In this document: one piece after another, positions 57,441-64,000 of the stretch | Layout: each line of letters opens with the position of its first letter | How positions within the stretch are numbered: the stretch's first letter is position 1 | Assembly: GCF_025452195.1 (NCBI RefSeq) | Contig: NZ_CP104973.1 | Location: 2,897,001 to 2,961,000, forward strand | Direction: 5' to 3' | DNA length: 64,000 bases | Origin: Phyllobacterium zundukense | GTDB taxonomy: Bacteria > Pseudomonadota > Alphaproteobacteria > Rhizobiales > Rhizobiaceae | The notes under the pieces: generated by a model | Told to the model about the DNA's origin: nothing | What the model saw: the letters and a program-made list of their open reading frames with translations, nothing else | Database searches by the model: none | Program-made: the position numbers and the translations under genes

Positions 57441-58429
57441 GGTTTAGCCCTTTCGTTGATGTCCGCACAGACGATGCGCCGGTGCTGGTTCATGTCGACA
57501 TTGCGGCCGGAAAGAATGGCGACGACAGGCCCCTTTGCCCTGATTTTTCCGGCGAGCAGCGCACCTATGCCGACGGCCGCAGCGCCTTCGATGATTTCAC
57601 GCTCATGCATGTAGGCGTGAGCCATGCCGGCAGCGATTTCATCCTCGGACAGCAGGATCAAATCATCGAGCAGGTCGCGCACCATCGCGAAGGTGAACCG
57701 GTTATCAATGCCGATTCCGCCGCCAAGCGAATCCGCCAGGCTCTCACTTTCTTCGACAAGAACCGGCTTGCCCGCATCAAGGCTGGCCCGCATGGCGGCG
57801 CCGCGATCCATCGAAATACCGATGATCTTCGCAGCGGAACGTTTGGCTTTTACCGCCGCCGCAACGCCCGAGGCCAGACCGCCGCCCGACACCGGAACGA
57901 GGACGGTGTCGACATCCGGAACGGCGTCGATGATCTCTAGACCGAGTGTTCCTTGCCCGGCAATGATCGAAGCATTGTCAAAAGGCGGCACCATGGTGAG
58001 GCCGCTTTCCTGCACGAGCCTGTCTACTTCTTCCTGCGCATCATCCTGCGATTTACCGATGATGCGGATCTCGGCGCCAAGACGGCGGATCTCATCCACT
58101 TTGTTCTGCGGGACAAGCCGCGACATGCAAATGATAGCGCGTACGCCTTCCAGATGGGCGGCATAGGCGAGGGCCCGGCCATGGTTTCCCGTTGATGCTG
58201 CCACCACGCCGCGCTGCTTTTCGCTTGTTGAAAGCCGGCTCAACGCATTGGACGCACCACGCAGCTTGAAACTGCCGGTAGTTTGGTGGTGTTCGAGCTT
58301 GAGAAACACCGGCAGGCCTGTCATTTCCGACAACGATACCGAGTTGACGGTAGGGGTGTGCACCACCTTGCCCGCAAGCGCGTCGCGTGCCTTTTCAATC
58401 TCAGCGATGGTCACCAATTTGTCGGTCAT
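57428..58429 (-). CDS. eutB: Threonine dehydratase-like PLP enzyme (ectoine cluster)
   Basis: 333-aa fold type II PLP enzyme. PLP lysine in TTGSFKLRGA, phosphate loop TGNHG (ASTGNHGRALAYAA) and the Gly-rich VSGGGLASG are visible. No ACT domain, so not the allosteric biosynthetic IlvA. In ectoine clusters the homologue is EutB. Follows eutA by 3 bp. Confidence 0.88.
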   Translation of the reverse strand: MTDKLVTIAEIEKARDALAGKVVHTPTVNSVSLSEMTGLPVFLKLEHHQTTGSFKLRGASNALSRLSTSEKQRGVVAASTGNHGRALAYAAHLEGVRAIICMSRLVPQNKVDEIRRLGAEIRIIGKSQDDAQEEVDRLVQESGLTMVPPFDNASIIAGQGTLGLEIIDAVPDVDTVLVPVSGGGLASGVAAAVKAKRSAAKIIGISMDRGAAMRASLDAGKPVLVEESESLADSLGGGIGIDNRFTFAMVRDLLDDLILLSEDEIAAGMAHAYMHEREIIEGAAAVGIGALLAGKIRAKGPVVAILSGRNVDMNQHRRIVCADINERAKPCPA

Positions 58430-58432
58430 GGC

Positions 58433-59212
58433 TCACCAACCGGCCATGGATTGGGTCATCAGGCTGCCCCATTCCGGACGAGGCGTAAGATCGTCACATA
58501 TGCGCAGTGTCGCCCAGGCAGTCGCAAGATTGCTGCTGACGACAGGCTTTCCGATTGCCTGTTCTATTGCGAGCGCAACGCCAGCCGCCCGCACCGCCGT
58601 ACACGAAATGAACAGCGCGTCAGCGTCGCTCGCCATCGCTTCTCGAGCAGCGGAAATCAGCGATTGCGGGCTAATCCGCGCCATCTCGCGATCATCGTCG
58701 AGACCGAAACAGGTGAAACTCGCAATGTCGAAGCCCTTGGCCGCGAAGTAGCCCGCCATGGGCGTGCTGGTCTCGATCGTATAGGGCGTGAGAATGCTGA
58801 TGCGTTTTGCTCCGAGCGCCTGTAATCCCCGCACGGCTGCCAGCGGCGGCGTCACAACCGGCACGCCGGGCTTGGCAAGGTTGATTGCGGCTTCGATCTC
58901 GTCGTCGCCGATCACGACAGAAGCCGAGGTACAAGAATAGCAAATCACATCAAGATCTTCATCCGGCAGGAGGAGGCTTGCGCCTTCGGTAAGCGACGGC
59001 TGCATGCGCCGCAGATTGTCTGGCGTTGTCGGGTTCGCATAGGGAATGCGTGCCGTATAAAGACCAATACGATCACTCGCTACCATGCGCTGAAAATCTG
59101 GTTCTGTAGTGTGATCGGTAGCGAGGATGACAAGCCCGACGCGTTTGCTGAGCGGGCGTTCGTCAAAATCCAGTGCCATGGCAGTTTGGCGGATCGCAGG
59201 GAAGGCGTCCAT
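58433..59212 (-). CDS. eutA: Asp/Glu racemase/arylmalonate decarboxylase family protein (ectoine cluster)
   Basis: 259 aa with the two catalytic cysteines of the racemase/maleate isomerase superfamily, in CYSCTSAS and ISCTAVRA. First catabolic gene after the permeases. ATG 59212 is 9 bp past GAGG; ATG 59218 is closer to it. Precise substrate in the pathway is unsettled. Confidence 0.86.
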   Translation of the reverse strand: MDAFPAIRQTAMALDFDERPLSKRVGLVILATDHTTEPDFQRMVASDRIGLYTARIPYANPTTPDNLRRMQPSLTEGASLLLPDEDLDVICYSCTSASVVIGDDEIEAAINLAKPGVPVVTPPLAAVRGLQALGAKRISILTPYTIETSTPMAGYFAAKGFDIASFTCFGLDDDREMARISPQSLISAAREAMASDADALFISCTAVRAAGVALAIEQAIGKPVVSSNLATAWATLRICDDLTPRPEWGSLMTQSMAGW

Positions 59213-59223
59213 GATCATAATCC

Positions 59224-59883
59224 TCAGTCGATCCTGCCGTAGCGCCGTTCCAGCCAGCGCAGCCCGACGACGGAAATCAGGCTGATGACGAGGAAGAACG
59301 CTCCGACGAGCGTGATCGGCTCAATATAGCGGTAGTTGTAGTTGGCGATGCTGCGCGCCTGGTTCATCAGTTCAAGTACCGTAATTGCAGACAGAAGCGG
59401 CGTTTCCTTGAACATCGCAATGAAGTAATTGGCGAGAGCGGGGATCATGGGCGGCAGCGCTTGTGGCAGGATGACCTGCGTCCATGTCTGCCAGGCGTTG
59501 AGATTGCATGCCTTGGCTGCTTCCCACTGACCGCGCGCAACATTGTCGATCCCGGCGCGATAGACTTCAGCAGTATAGGTTCCGTAGTGGAGACCGAGAC
59601 CGATTACGCCGGCCACGAGGGGCGAGAGCGTCAGTCCGAGATCCGGCAGCACGTAAAAGATGAAATAAAGCTGCACCAGCAGAGGCGTTCCGCGAATGAA
59701 CTCAGCAACGAAGCCCATTGGCCTCGAAATCAGTTTGTTCTTTGATCGGCGAACGATAGCGATGGCAAGACCAACAATCGCAGACAGTATGTATCCAAGC
59801 ACCGTCGCGAGGATTGTGATCTTCGCGCCCTCGATGAGGGTCGGAAGAATTTGAATGACGAAAGCCCAATCCCATTCCATCAC
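59224..59883 (-). CDS. ehuD: Ectoine ABC transporter permease EhuD
   Basis: 219-aa polar-amino-acid-type ABC permease (HisM/GlnP family) with about five helices and the EAA loop in EAAKACNLNAWQTWTQVILPQA. Partner of EhuC 6 bp upstream. Ectoine/5-hydroxyectoine specificity is inferred from the cluster. Confidence 0.9.
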   Translation of the reverse strand: MMEWDWAFVIQILPTLIEGAKITILATVLGYILSAIVGLAIAIVRRSKNKLISRPMGFVAEFIRGTPLLVQLYFIFYVLPDLGLTLSPLVAGVIGLGLHYGTYTAEVYRAGIDNVARGQWEAAKACNLNAWQTWTQVILPQALPPMIPALANYFIAMFKETPLLSAITVLELMNQARSIANYNYRYIEPITLVGAFFLVISLISVVGLRWLERRYGRID

Positions 59884-59889
59884 TGCCTC

Positions 59890-60549
59890 CTACGACCTGA
59901 TGCCGTCAAGGCCGCGCGTCAGATGACGCTCAAGGCCGCGAATGGCGAAGGAGATCACGCAGGCGATGGCAAAATAGAGAATGAGAATTGTCAGGAACGG
60001 AAACAGCGTGCTGCCAGTCTGTGCCCGTACAACTTGTGCCTGAAATGTCATGTCTGACAGCGAGATGAGCGAGACCACGGCCGATGCTTTCAAGAGTTCG
60101 ATGGCGTTGTTGCCGAAGGTAGGGAGCATCAGCACGAAGGCCTGCGGCAAGATCACGTGACGAAGACCCTGCCAGCGATTGAAATTGAGCGCGGTGCAGG
60201 CCTCATATTGTTCCTTGCCAATGGATTTGACAGCGCCGCGCACCACTTCAGCAGCATAAGCCCCCACATTGAGGCCAAGCGCGAGGACGCCGGCTTGCAA
60301 GGGTGTCAGCGTGAAGCCAAAGAGCGGGAGCACGAAATAGGCCCAGAACAGCTGAACGAAGATCGACGTGCCACGGAAGAATTCGATATAGGCGGTCGCA
60401 AGCCAGCGGATCGGTGCAAAGCGCGACAAACGCCCGAGACCCGCCAGGAATGCCATGACGAGCGCCAGCGCCGAGCCCATCAGCGTCAGCTTGATGGTTA
60501 CGACAGCGCCGTCGAGAATGAGTTGCAGATAGCCGGCCCATTGGCCCAT
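59890..60549 (-). CDS. ehuC: Ectoine ABC transporter permease EhuC
   Basis: 219 aa from ATG 60549 (MGQWAGYLQ); an upstream start at 60582 adds 11 residues. Same permease family as ehuD, with the EAA loop QYEACTALNFNRWQGLRHVILPQA. Forms the heterodimeric channel with EhuD. Confidence 0.9.
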   Translation of the reverse strand: MGQWAGYLQLILDGAVVTIKLTLMGSALALVMAFLAGLGRLSRFAPIRWLATAYIEFFRGTSIFVQLFWAYFVLPLFGFTLTPLQAGVLALGLNVGAYAAEVVRGAVKSIGKEQYEACTALNFNRWQGLRHVILPQAFVLMLPTFGNNAIELLKASAVVSLISLSDMTFQAQVVRAQTGSTLFPFLTILILYFAIACVISFAIRGLERHLTRGLDGIRS

Positions 60550-60628
60550 CGCTACGCCACCTTTGCTGGAATTGCAGAACATGGGACCGCTTCGCTGCTA
60601 AACGAAGCGGTCGAAGCCTCGCGCGTAA

Positions 60629-61477
60629 CTACTTGGCTGCGCAGAGCTTTTCGCGGGTGGTGGACATTGCTGCCTGTGCCGAGAAACCGTAGGGCTCGAT
60701 GATCTTGGCGAACTCGCCCGACGTCTTCATCTCAGCGAGAACCTTGTCGAACTCATCGCGAAGCGCCGTGTCACCCTTGCGGAAGGCAGCGCCATCGCAA
60801 TAGACCGGAGCGCCCTGCACGGGAGCGATAACTTCGAGATTCGGGTCATTGGCTTTCTTGACCAGATCATTGATCGACAAGACCGGCAGCGAGTAGGTAT
60901 CGATACGGCCGTCTTGCAGCATTTTCAGGCCGCTCTGGCCATCCGGAACAACAATCACGCGCTCACGCGGTACACCGGCCTCGAGTGCAAGACGTTCTTC
61001 GGTGCCGCCGCCCGGCGCGCCGATGGTTGCCTTCTCATCCTTGGCAATATCGGCATAGCTCTTGAAGCCTTTTGGATTGCCCTTCTTCACCAGGAATGCT
61101 TCCGCATCGCAAAGGATCGGCTCGGAATAGGCCACGGCATTGCAGCGCTCCGGCTTCATGAAAAGACCGGCAGTGACGACATCATGACGTCCAGCCTGAA
61201 GGCCAGGGATCATTGCACCATACTCAGAGATAGACGCCACGACGTCGTTGACGCCGAGCTTCTTGAACACTGCCCGTGCAACGTCCGGGGCGGCGCCAGA
61301 TACGGTGCCGTCGGCCTTGACGGCTGTGAATGGTGGTTCGTTGGCAATGGCGATACGGGCAAAGCCCTGCGCTTTCAGCTTGTCGAGCGCTTCGTCCGCC
61401 TTGGCAGGCAAGGACGAGACGAGGGCCGAAAGTGCCACCGCTCCAAGCAATGCGTTGATGGTTAGTAGTTTGGTCAT
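60629..61477 (-). CDS. ehuB: Ectoine-binding periplasmic protein EhuB
   Basis: 282-aa type 3 solute-binding protein. Signal peptide MTKLLTINALLGAVALSALV ending PAKA. Binding-domain segments FARIAIANEPPFTAVKADG and VVTAGLFMKPERCNAVAYSEP fit amino-acid/ectoine-binding proteins. Located between the ATPase and permeases, the ehuABCD order known from Sinorhizobium meliloti. Confidence 0.92.
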   Translation of the reverse strand: MTKLLTINALLGAVALSALVSSLPAKADEALDKLKAQGFARIAIANEPPFTAVKADGTVSGAAPDVARAVFKKLGVNDVVASISEYGAMIPGLQAGRHDVVTAGLFMKPERCNAVAYSEPILCDAEAFLVKKGNPKGFKSYADIAKDEKATIGAPGGGTEERLALEAGVPRERVIVVPDGQSGLKMLQDGRIDTYSLPVLSINDLVKKANDPNLEVIAPVQGAPVYCDGAAFRKGDTALRDEFDKVLAEMKTSGEFAKIIEPYGFSAQAAMSTTREKLCAAK

Positions 61478-61531
61478 GTTCCCAGCTCCTTTGGTTTTTC
61501 TTGTGTTGCTAATCGTCGGGGGTTCCCGTCT

Positions 61532-62329
61532 TCAGACGCGGTGACCGGCGGCGATGATCTTCTTCAGGAAGGCCTGCGTCCTTTCCTGTTTGGGATGGCG
61601 GAAGATTTCGTCTGGTTTGCCGTCTTCAACAATGCGTCCACGATCGAAGAAAAGAACGCGATCGGCAAAGTCGTGGGCAAAGCCCATTTCATGGGTTACC
61701 AGAAGCATCGTCATGTCGGTTTCCCTACAAAGCTTCCAGAGAACGTTCAGCACTTCCTCGACCAGTTCAGGATCGAGCGCGGACGTGACCTCGTCGAAGA
61801 GCATGATTTTTGGCTTGAGTGCGAGCGCGCGTGCAATGGCGACACGCTGCTTCTGGCCACCGGACAATTGCGACGGCATGGATTTTGCCTTGTCGGCAAG
61901 ACCGACCATATCCAGCAATTCCATGGCGTGGTGCTCGGCATCCTTGCGCGACACGCCTTTCGTCAGCATCGGCGCGAGAGTGACATTGTCGAGAACGCAT
62001 TTATGCGGGAAAAGATTGAACAGCTGAAAGACCATGCCAATCTTTTCGCGCATCTTGTGCAGATGAGCATCGTCGGCTGGCTGCAACTTGCCGTTGCGTT
62101 TCATCTGATAGAGACTGTCTCCATCGACAAGGATCTCGCCGCTGTCGATGCCTTCCAGCGTCATCAGGATGCGCAGGATCGTCGTCTTGCCCGACCCCGA
62201 TGGGCCGATCAAAGCAAGCTTTTCGCGCGGCGCAACGCTAAACGACAGGTCGTTCAGGACTTTGAACGCGCCGAAGCTCTTGTTGATGCCGTTGATCTCG
62301 ATGATCGGCGCGGTATTCGTTGGGGGCAT
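61532..62329 (-). CDS. ehuA: Ectoine ABC transporter ATPase EhuA
   Basis: 265-aa ABC ATPase. Walker A GPSGSGKTT, signature LSGGQKQRV, Walker B IMLFDEVTSALDPE, H-loop LLVTHEMGFA. First gene of the minus-strand ehu-eut operon; upstream region carries two direct repeats that may be regulator sites. Confidence 0.93.
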   Translation of the reverse strand: MPPTNTAPIIEINGINKSFGAFKVLNDLSFSVAPREKLALIGPSGSGKTTILRILMTLEGIDSGEILVDGDSLYQMKRNGKLQPADDAHLHKMREKIGMVFQLFNLFPHKCVLDNVTLAPMLTKGVSRKDAEHHAMELLDMVGLADKAKSMPSQLSGGQKQRVAIARALALKPKIMLFDEVTSALDPELVEEVLNVLWKLCRETDMTMLLVTHEMGFAHDFADRVLFFDRGRIVEDGKPDEIFRHPKQERTQAFLKKIIAAGHRV

Positions 62330-62384
62330 GCATGTCTCCTTCTGGTTGAGACAGCCTCATGCCCCTAACGATGGGAGACTTATG

Positions 62385-62420
62385 AAATCATGTCAATTAT
62401 AAAAATTAAATCATGACAAT
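62385..62420 (-). promoter_or_regulatory. Direct-repeat operator and -10-like box upstream of ehuA
   Basis: AAATCATGTCAAT (62385-62397) and AAATCATGACAAT (62408-62420) match at 12 of 13 positions with a 23-bp period, placing them on the same DNA face. TATAAT reads on the minus strand at 62401-62396, between the repeats. Candidate binding site for EnuR, whose gene starts the other side of the region (inference). Confidence 0.6.
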
Positions 62421-62454
62421 ATAGATGATCGTGCTGAATTTTCAGGCGAGACGA

Positions 62455-63840
62455 TTAAATCGCGAGCAACAGATGTTCGAGATCACCACGCAGCAAGTTG
62501 GCCACGACCCCGAGGCCGGAACGCAATTCCGCTTCTGTTGTCGAGCCGAGCGAAATGCGCACGGCCGGATGCCAGGGGTGGTTTGATATGCGAAACGAGG
62601 CGCCCGTGGCGATCGCCACACCCTGCAGCCTTGCATGGGCGACAAAGGCATCCTCGGTTCGCTCCCCCGTCAACGGCAACCAGATGTGAAGGCTTTGCGG
62701 ATGCGACAGAAACGGAATACCGGACAGGACTTCCGATGCTGTAGCATGCCTTGTGCGAAGCGCTTCGCGTTGCCAATTCACCAATTCGAGCGCCGTACCG
62801 TCGGAAACCCAGCGCGTTGCGATCTCGGCAACGATCGGCGTTGCCATCCAGTTCGACACAAGATGACGATTGGCGACGGCAGCCACATAACGGTCCGGCG
62901 CGGCCAGGTAGCCGATGCGTAGTCCCGGCACGACGATCTTTGTGAAGCTGGTGAAATAAAGCGTCCGCTCTGGCGCCAGCGTTGCGATCGGAGGCGGGCG
63001 ATTCTCGACAAGTGGACCCAGTATATCGCTTTCGATGATCGCAATGTCGTGTCGGCGTGCGACCTCGACAATGGCGGCGCGCCGCTCGATACCCATCAGG
63101 GTTGCGGTAGGATTGATCACGGATGGCTGCACGAAAACCGCGCGAATACCGCTCTCGCGGCAGCAGGCGTCCAGTGCTTCCGGAACAATCCCTTGATCGT
63201 CGATCGCCAGTCCTTCGAGCGTCAGGCCAAGATAGGAAGCGAGTGGCGTCAGTGTGTGATGGCCAATGCCTTCGGTTGCGACCTTCGAGCCGGGTGGCGC
63301 AGCGCTCATCAGCGCCACGCTCATGGCGGCAGTGGCGCCGTTGGTCAGGCTGATATTCGAAGCCGGAACATCCAGCCCGCAGGTGCGCAGCCATTCGACC
63401 GCAACAGCGCGATGGCGTGGAAACACCACATTGGGGCGAAAGGAGAGTGCCGAACTTGCAGGCAGGTTCTCGGCAAGCCAGCCAAGCGCCTTTTTCATGC
63501 GATCCAGATGCATGGGCTCGCAGATCGGTTTCAGAATCGAGAGATCGATGACCTCACCAAGCCGCTCCGGCAGATAGGGCGGATCCGGTTCGCGGCGCAG
63601 CGAGCGCACGAATGTACCGCGTCCGGTTTCACCGGAAATAAGATTGCGCCGGATCAATTCTTCATAAGCGCGGCTCACGGTTTGCACCGAGAGGTGCAGA
63701 TCATCAGCCATTTGCCGGTGGGTCTGCAGGCGTGCACCGCTCTCAAGTTTGCCATCGGCGATTGCACGTGCAATCTGTTCGGCCAGCGAGAGGTAGGCCG
63801 GACGGCGGAGGGTTGTCGGATCGGGGCGCCAAAATGTCAT
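62455..63840 (-). CDS. enuR: MocR/GabR-type regulator of ectoine utilisation
   Basis: 461 aa. N-terminal GntR winged helix (LSLAEQIARAIADGKLESGAR, LHLSVQTVSRAYEELIRRNLI), linker, and a class I aminotransferase-like domain with PLP lysine K301 (TSFTKIVVPGLRIGY). EnuR proteins bind ectoine-derived diaminobutyrates through the PLP and relieve repression of ectoine genes; assigned here from fold and position. Transcribed towards ehuA, with a 125-bp gap. Confidence 0.9.
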   Translation of the reverse strand: MTFWRPDPTTLRRPAYLSLAEQIARAIADGKLESGARLQTHRQMADDLHLSVQTVSRAYEELIRRNLISGETGRGTFVRSLRREPDPPYLPERLGEVIDLSILKPICEPMHLDRMKKALGWLAENLPASSALSFRPNVVFPRHRAVAVEWLRTCGLDVPASNISLTNGATAAMSVALMSAAPPGSKVATEGIGHHTLTPLASYLGLTLEGLAIDDQGIVPEALDACCRESGIRAVFVQPSVINPTATLMGIERRAAIVEVARRHDIAIIESDILGPLVENRPPPIATLAPERTLYFTSFTKIVVPGLRIGYLAAPDRYVAAVANRHLVSNWMATPIVAEIATRWVSDGTALELVNWQREALRTRHATASEVLSGIPFLSHPQSLHIWLPLTGERTEDAFVAHARLQGVAIATGASFRISNHPWHPAVRISLGSTTEAELRSGLGVVANLLRGDLEHLLLAI

Positions 63841-63926
63841 GATTTATAAGTGATCCAAGTCAGTGCAATTGACAATCGAAAAATCACAACGTCATGGTTA
63901 TTGGATTAATTTTAAACAGGCGGGAC
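63841..63926. promoter_or_regulatory. enuR/asnR divergent promoter region
   Basis: 86-bp A/T-rich gap between divergent regulator genes. Contains AATTGACAATC, which resembles the ATTGAC/ATTGTC part of the ehuA repeats, and so may be another site for EnuR or the Lrp-type protein. No further feature. Confidence 0.4.
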
Positions 63927-64000
63927 ATGACACCACTCAAGCTTGATCCGATCGATATTCGCATCCTTGACGAGATTCAGCGCGAGGGCCGGATTACCAA
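63927..64000 (+). CDS. asnR: Lrp/AsnC family regulator (partial, runs off right edge)
   Basis: 24 codons are visible: MTPLKLDPIDIRILDEIQRE then GRIT. This is the start of an AsnC-type helix-turn-helix (LDxxDxxIL). Ectoine clusters often include such a gene (asnR) next to enuR, which fits the context. C-terminal ligand domain not in the window. Confidence 0.8.
   Translation, partial: MTPLKLDPIDIRILDEIQREGRIT

Noticed and set aside
62483-63394. 303-codon frame inside enuR on the same strand
   Set aside because: Arg/Gly-rich shadow of the enuR frame with no domain.

Overview
This window looks like a chromosomal segment of a Hyphomicrobiales (Rhizobiales) alphaproteobacterium. I would place it near Phyllobacteriaceae/Brucellaceae/Rhizobiaceae, but I could not test that. 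The pointers are the cysE-DUF3126 pair, the folE-hisI and IscU-like/yidD/thrS neighbourhoods, DUF2336 and PAS/PilZ proteins, a split propionyl-CoA carboxylase, and a rhizobial-type ectoine uptake and catabolism cluster. Coding density is high and moderately GC-rich. No rRNA, tRNA, phage, IS transposase or CRISPR array was recognised.

Layout. 1-5.1 kb: rne (runs off the left edge, minus) divergent from an amiC-type amidase, then an alpha/beta hydrolase. 5.4-9.3 kb: a possible 59-aa protein, pccB, gloA, a double cold-shock-domain protein and a DUF192 protein. 9.3-12.8 kb: alpha/beta hydrolase, cysE, DUF3126, a membrane-anchored unknown and a gamma-carbonic-anhydrase homologue. 12.8-17.7 kb: a transglutaminase-like cysteine protease, tandem PilZ, PAS, rhomboid, CBS and patatin proteins. 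18-23 kb: folE-hisI (minus), IscU-like, yidD, thrS and an acyltransferase (plus). 23-28.3 kb: a secreted unknown, two flavin enzymes, CoA-ester lyase with MaoC, DUF2336. 28.7-33.7 kb: branched-chain 2-oxoacid dehydrogenase operon (E1a, E1b, E2, E3). 34-41.3 kb: RidA, parE, a GIY-YIG protein, an EamA transporter and pccA, with many palindromic repeats. 41.5-45.4 kb: coaD, two cyclophilins, queA, tgt. 45.4-50.6 kb: TetR regulator divergent from an RND pump. 50.6-54.2 kb: small membrane and secreted proteins and a two-component system. 54.2-64 kb: ectoine cluster eutEDCBA-ehuDCBA (minus) with its MocR-type regulator enuR and a divergent Lrp/AsnC regulator running off the right edge.

Functional links. 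The bkd operon and both propionyl-CoA carboxylase subunits fit valine/isoleucine breakdown through propionyl-CoA. The ectoine cluster imports ectoine with an ABC transporter and opens and deacetylates it to 2,4-diaminobutyrate; the last steps (doeC/doeD) are not in the window. TetR and the RND pump form a self-contained drug-efflux module.

Most unusual observations. (1) A family of about 140-bp palindromic elements occurs in four copies: three start at or within 6 bp of a stop codon and one sits in frame in the N-terminal coding region of a secreted protein. (2) A second palindrome family is clustered around a GIY-YIG gene. (3) Two single-base frameshifts (E2 and the RND permease) both fall in the same heptamer CGAGATC, and both are repaired by reading CGAATC, a GANTC methylation site, so base-calling artefact is a real possibility. 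(4) A 30-bp perfect palindrome lies where no promoter is expected. I did not find a convincing new multi-gene system; most genes here are core or well known.
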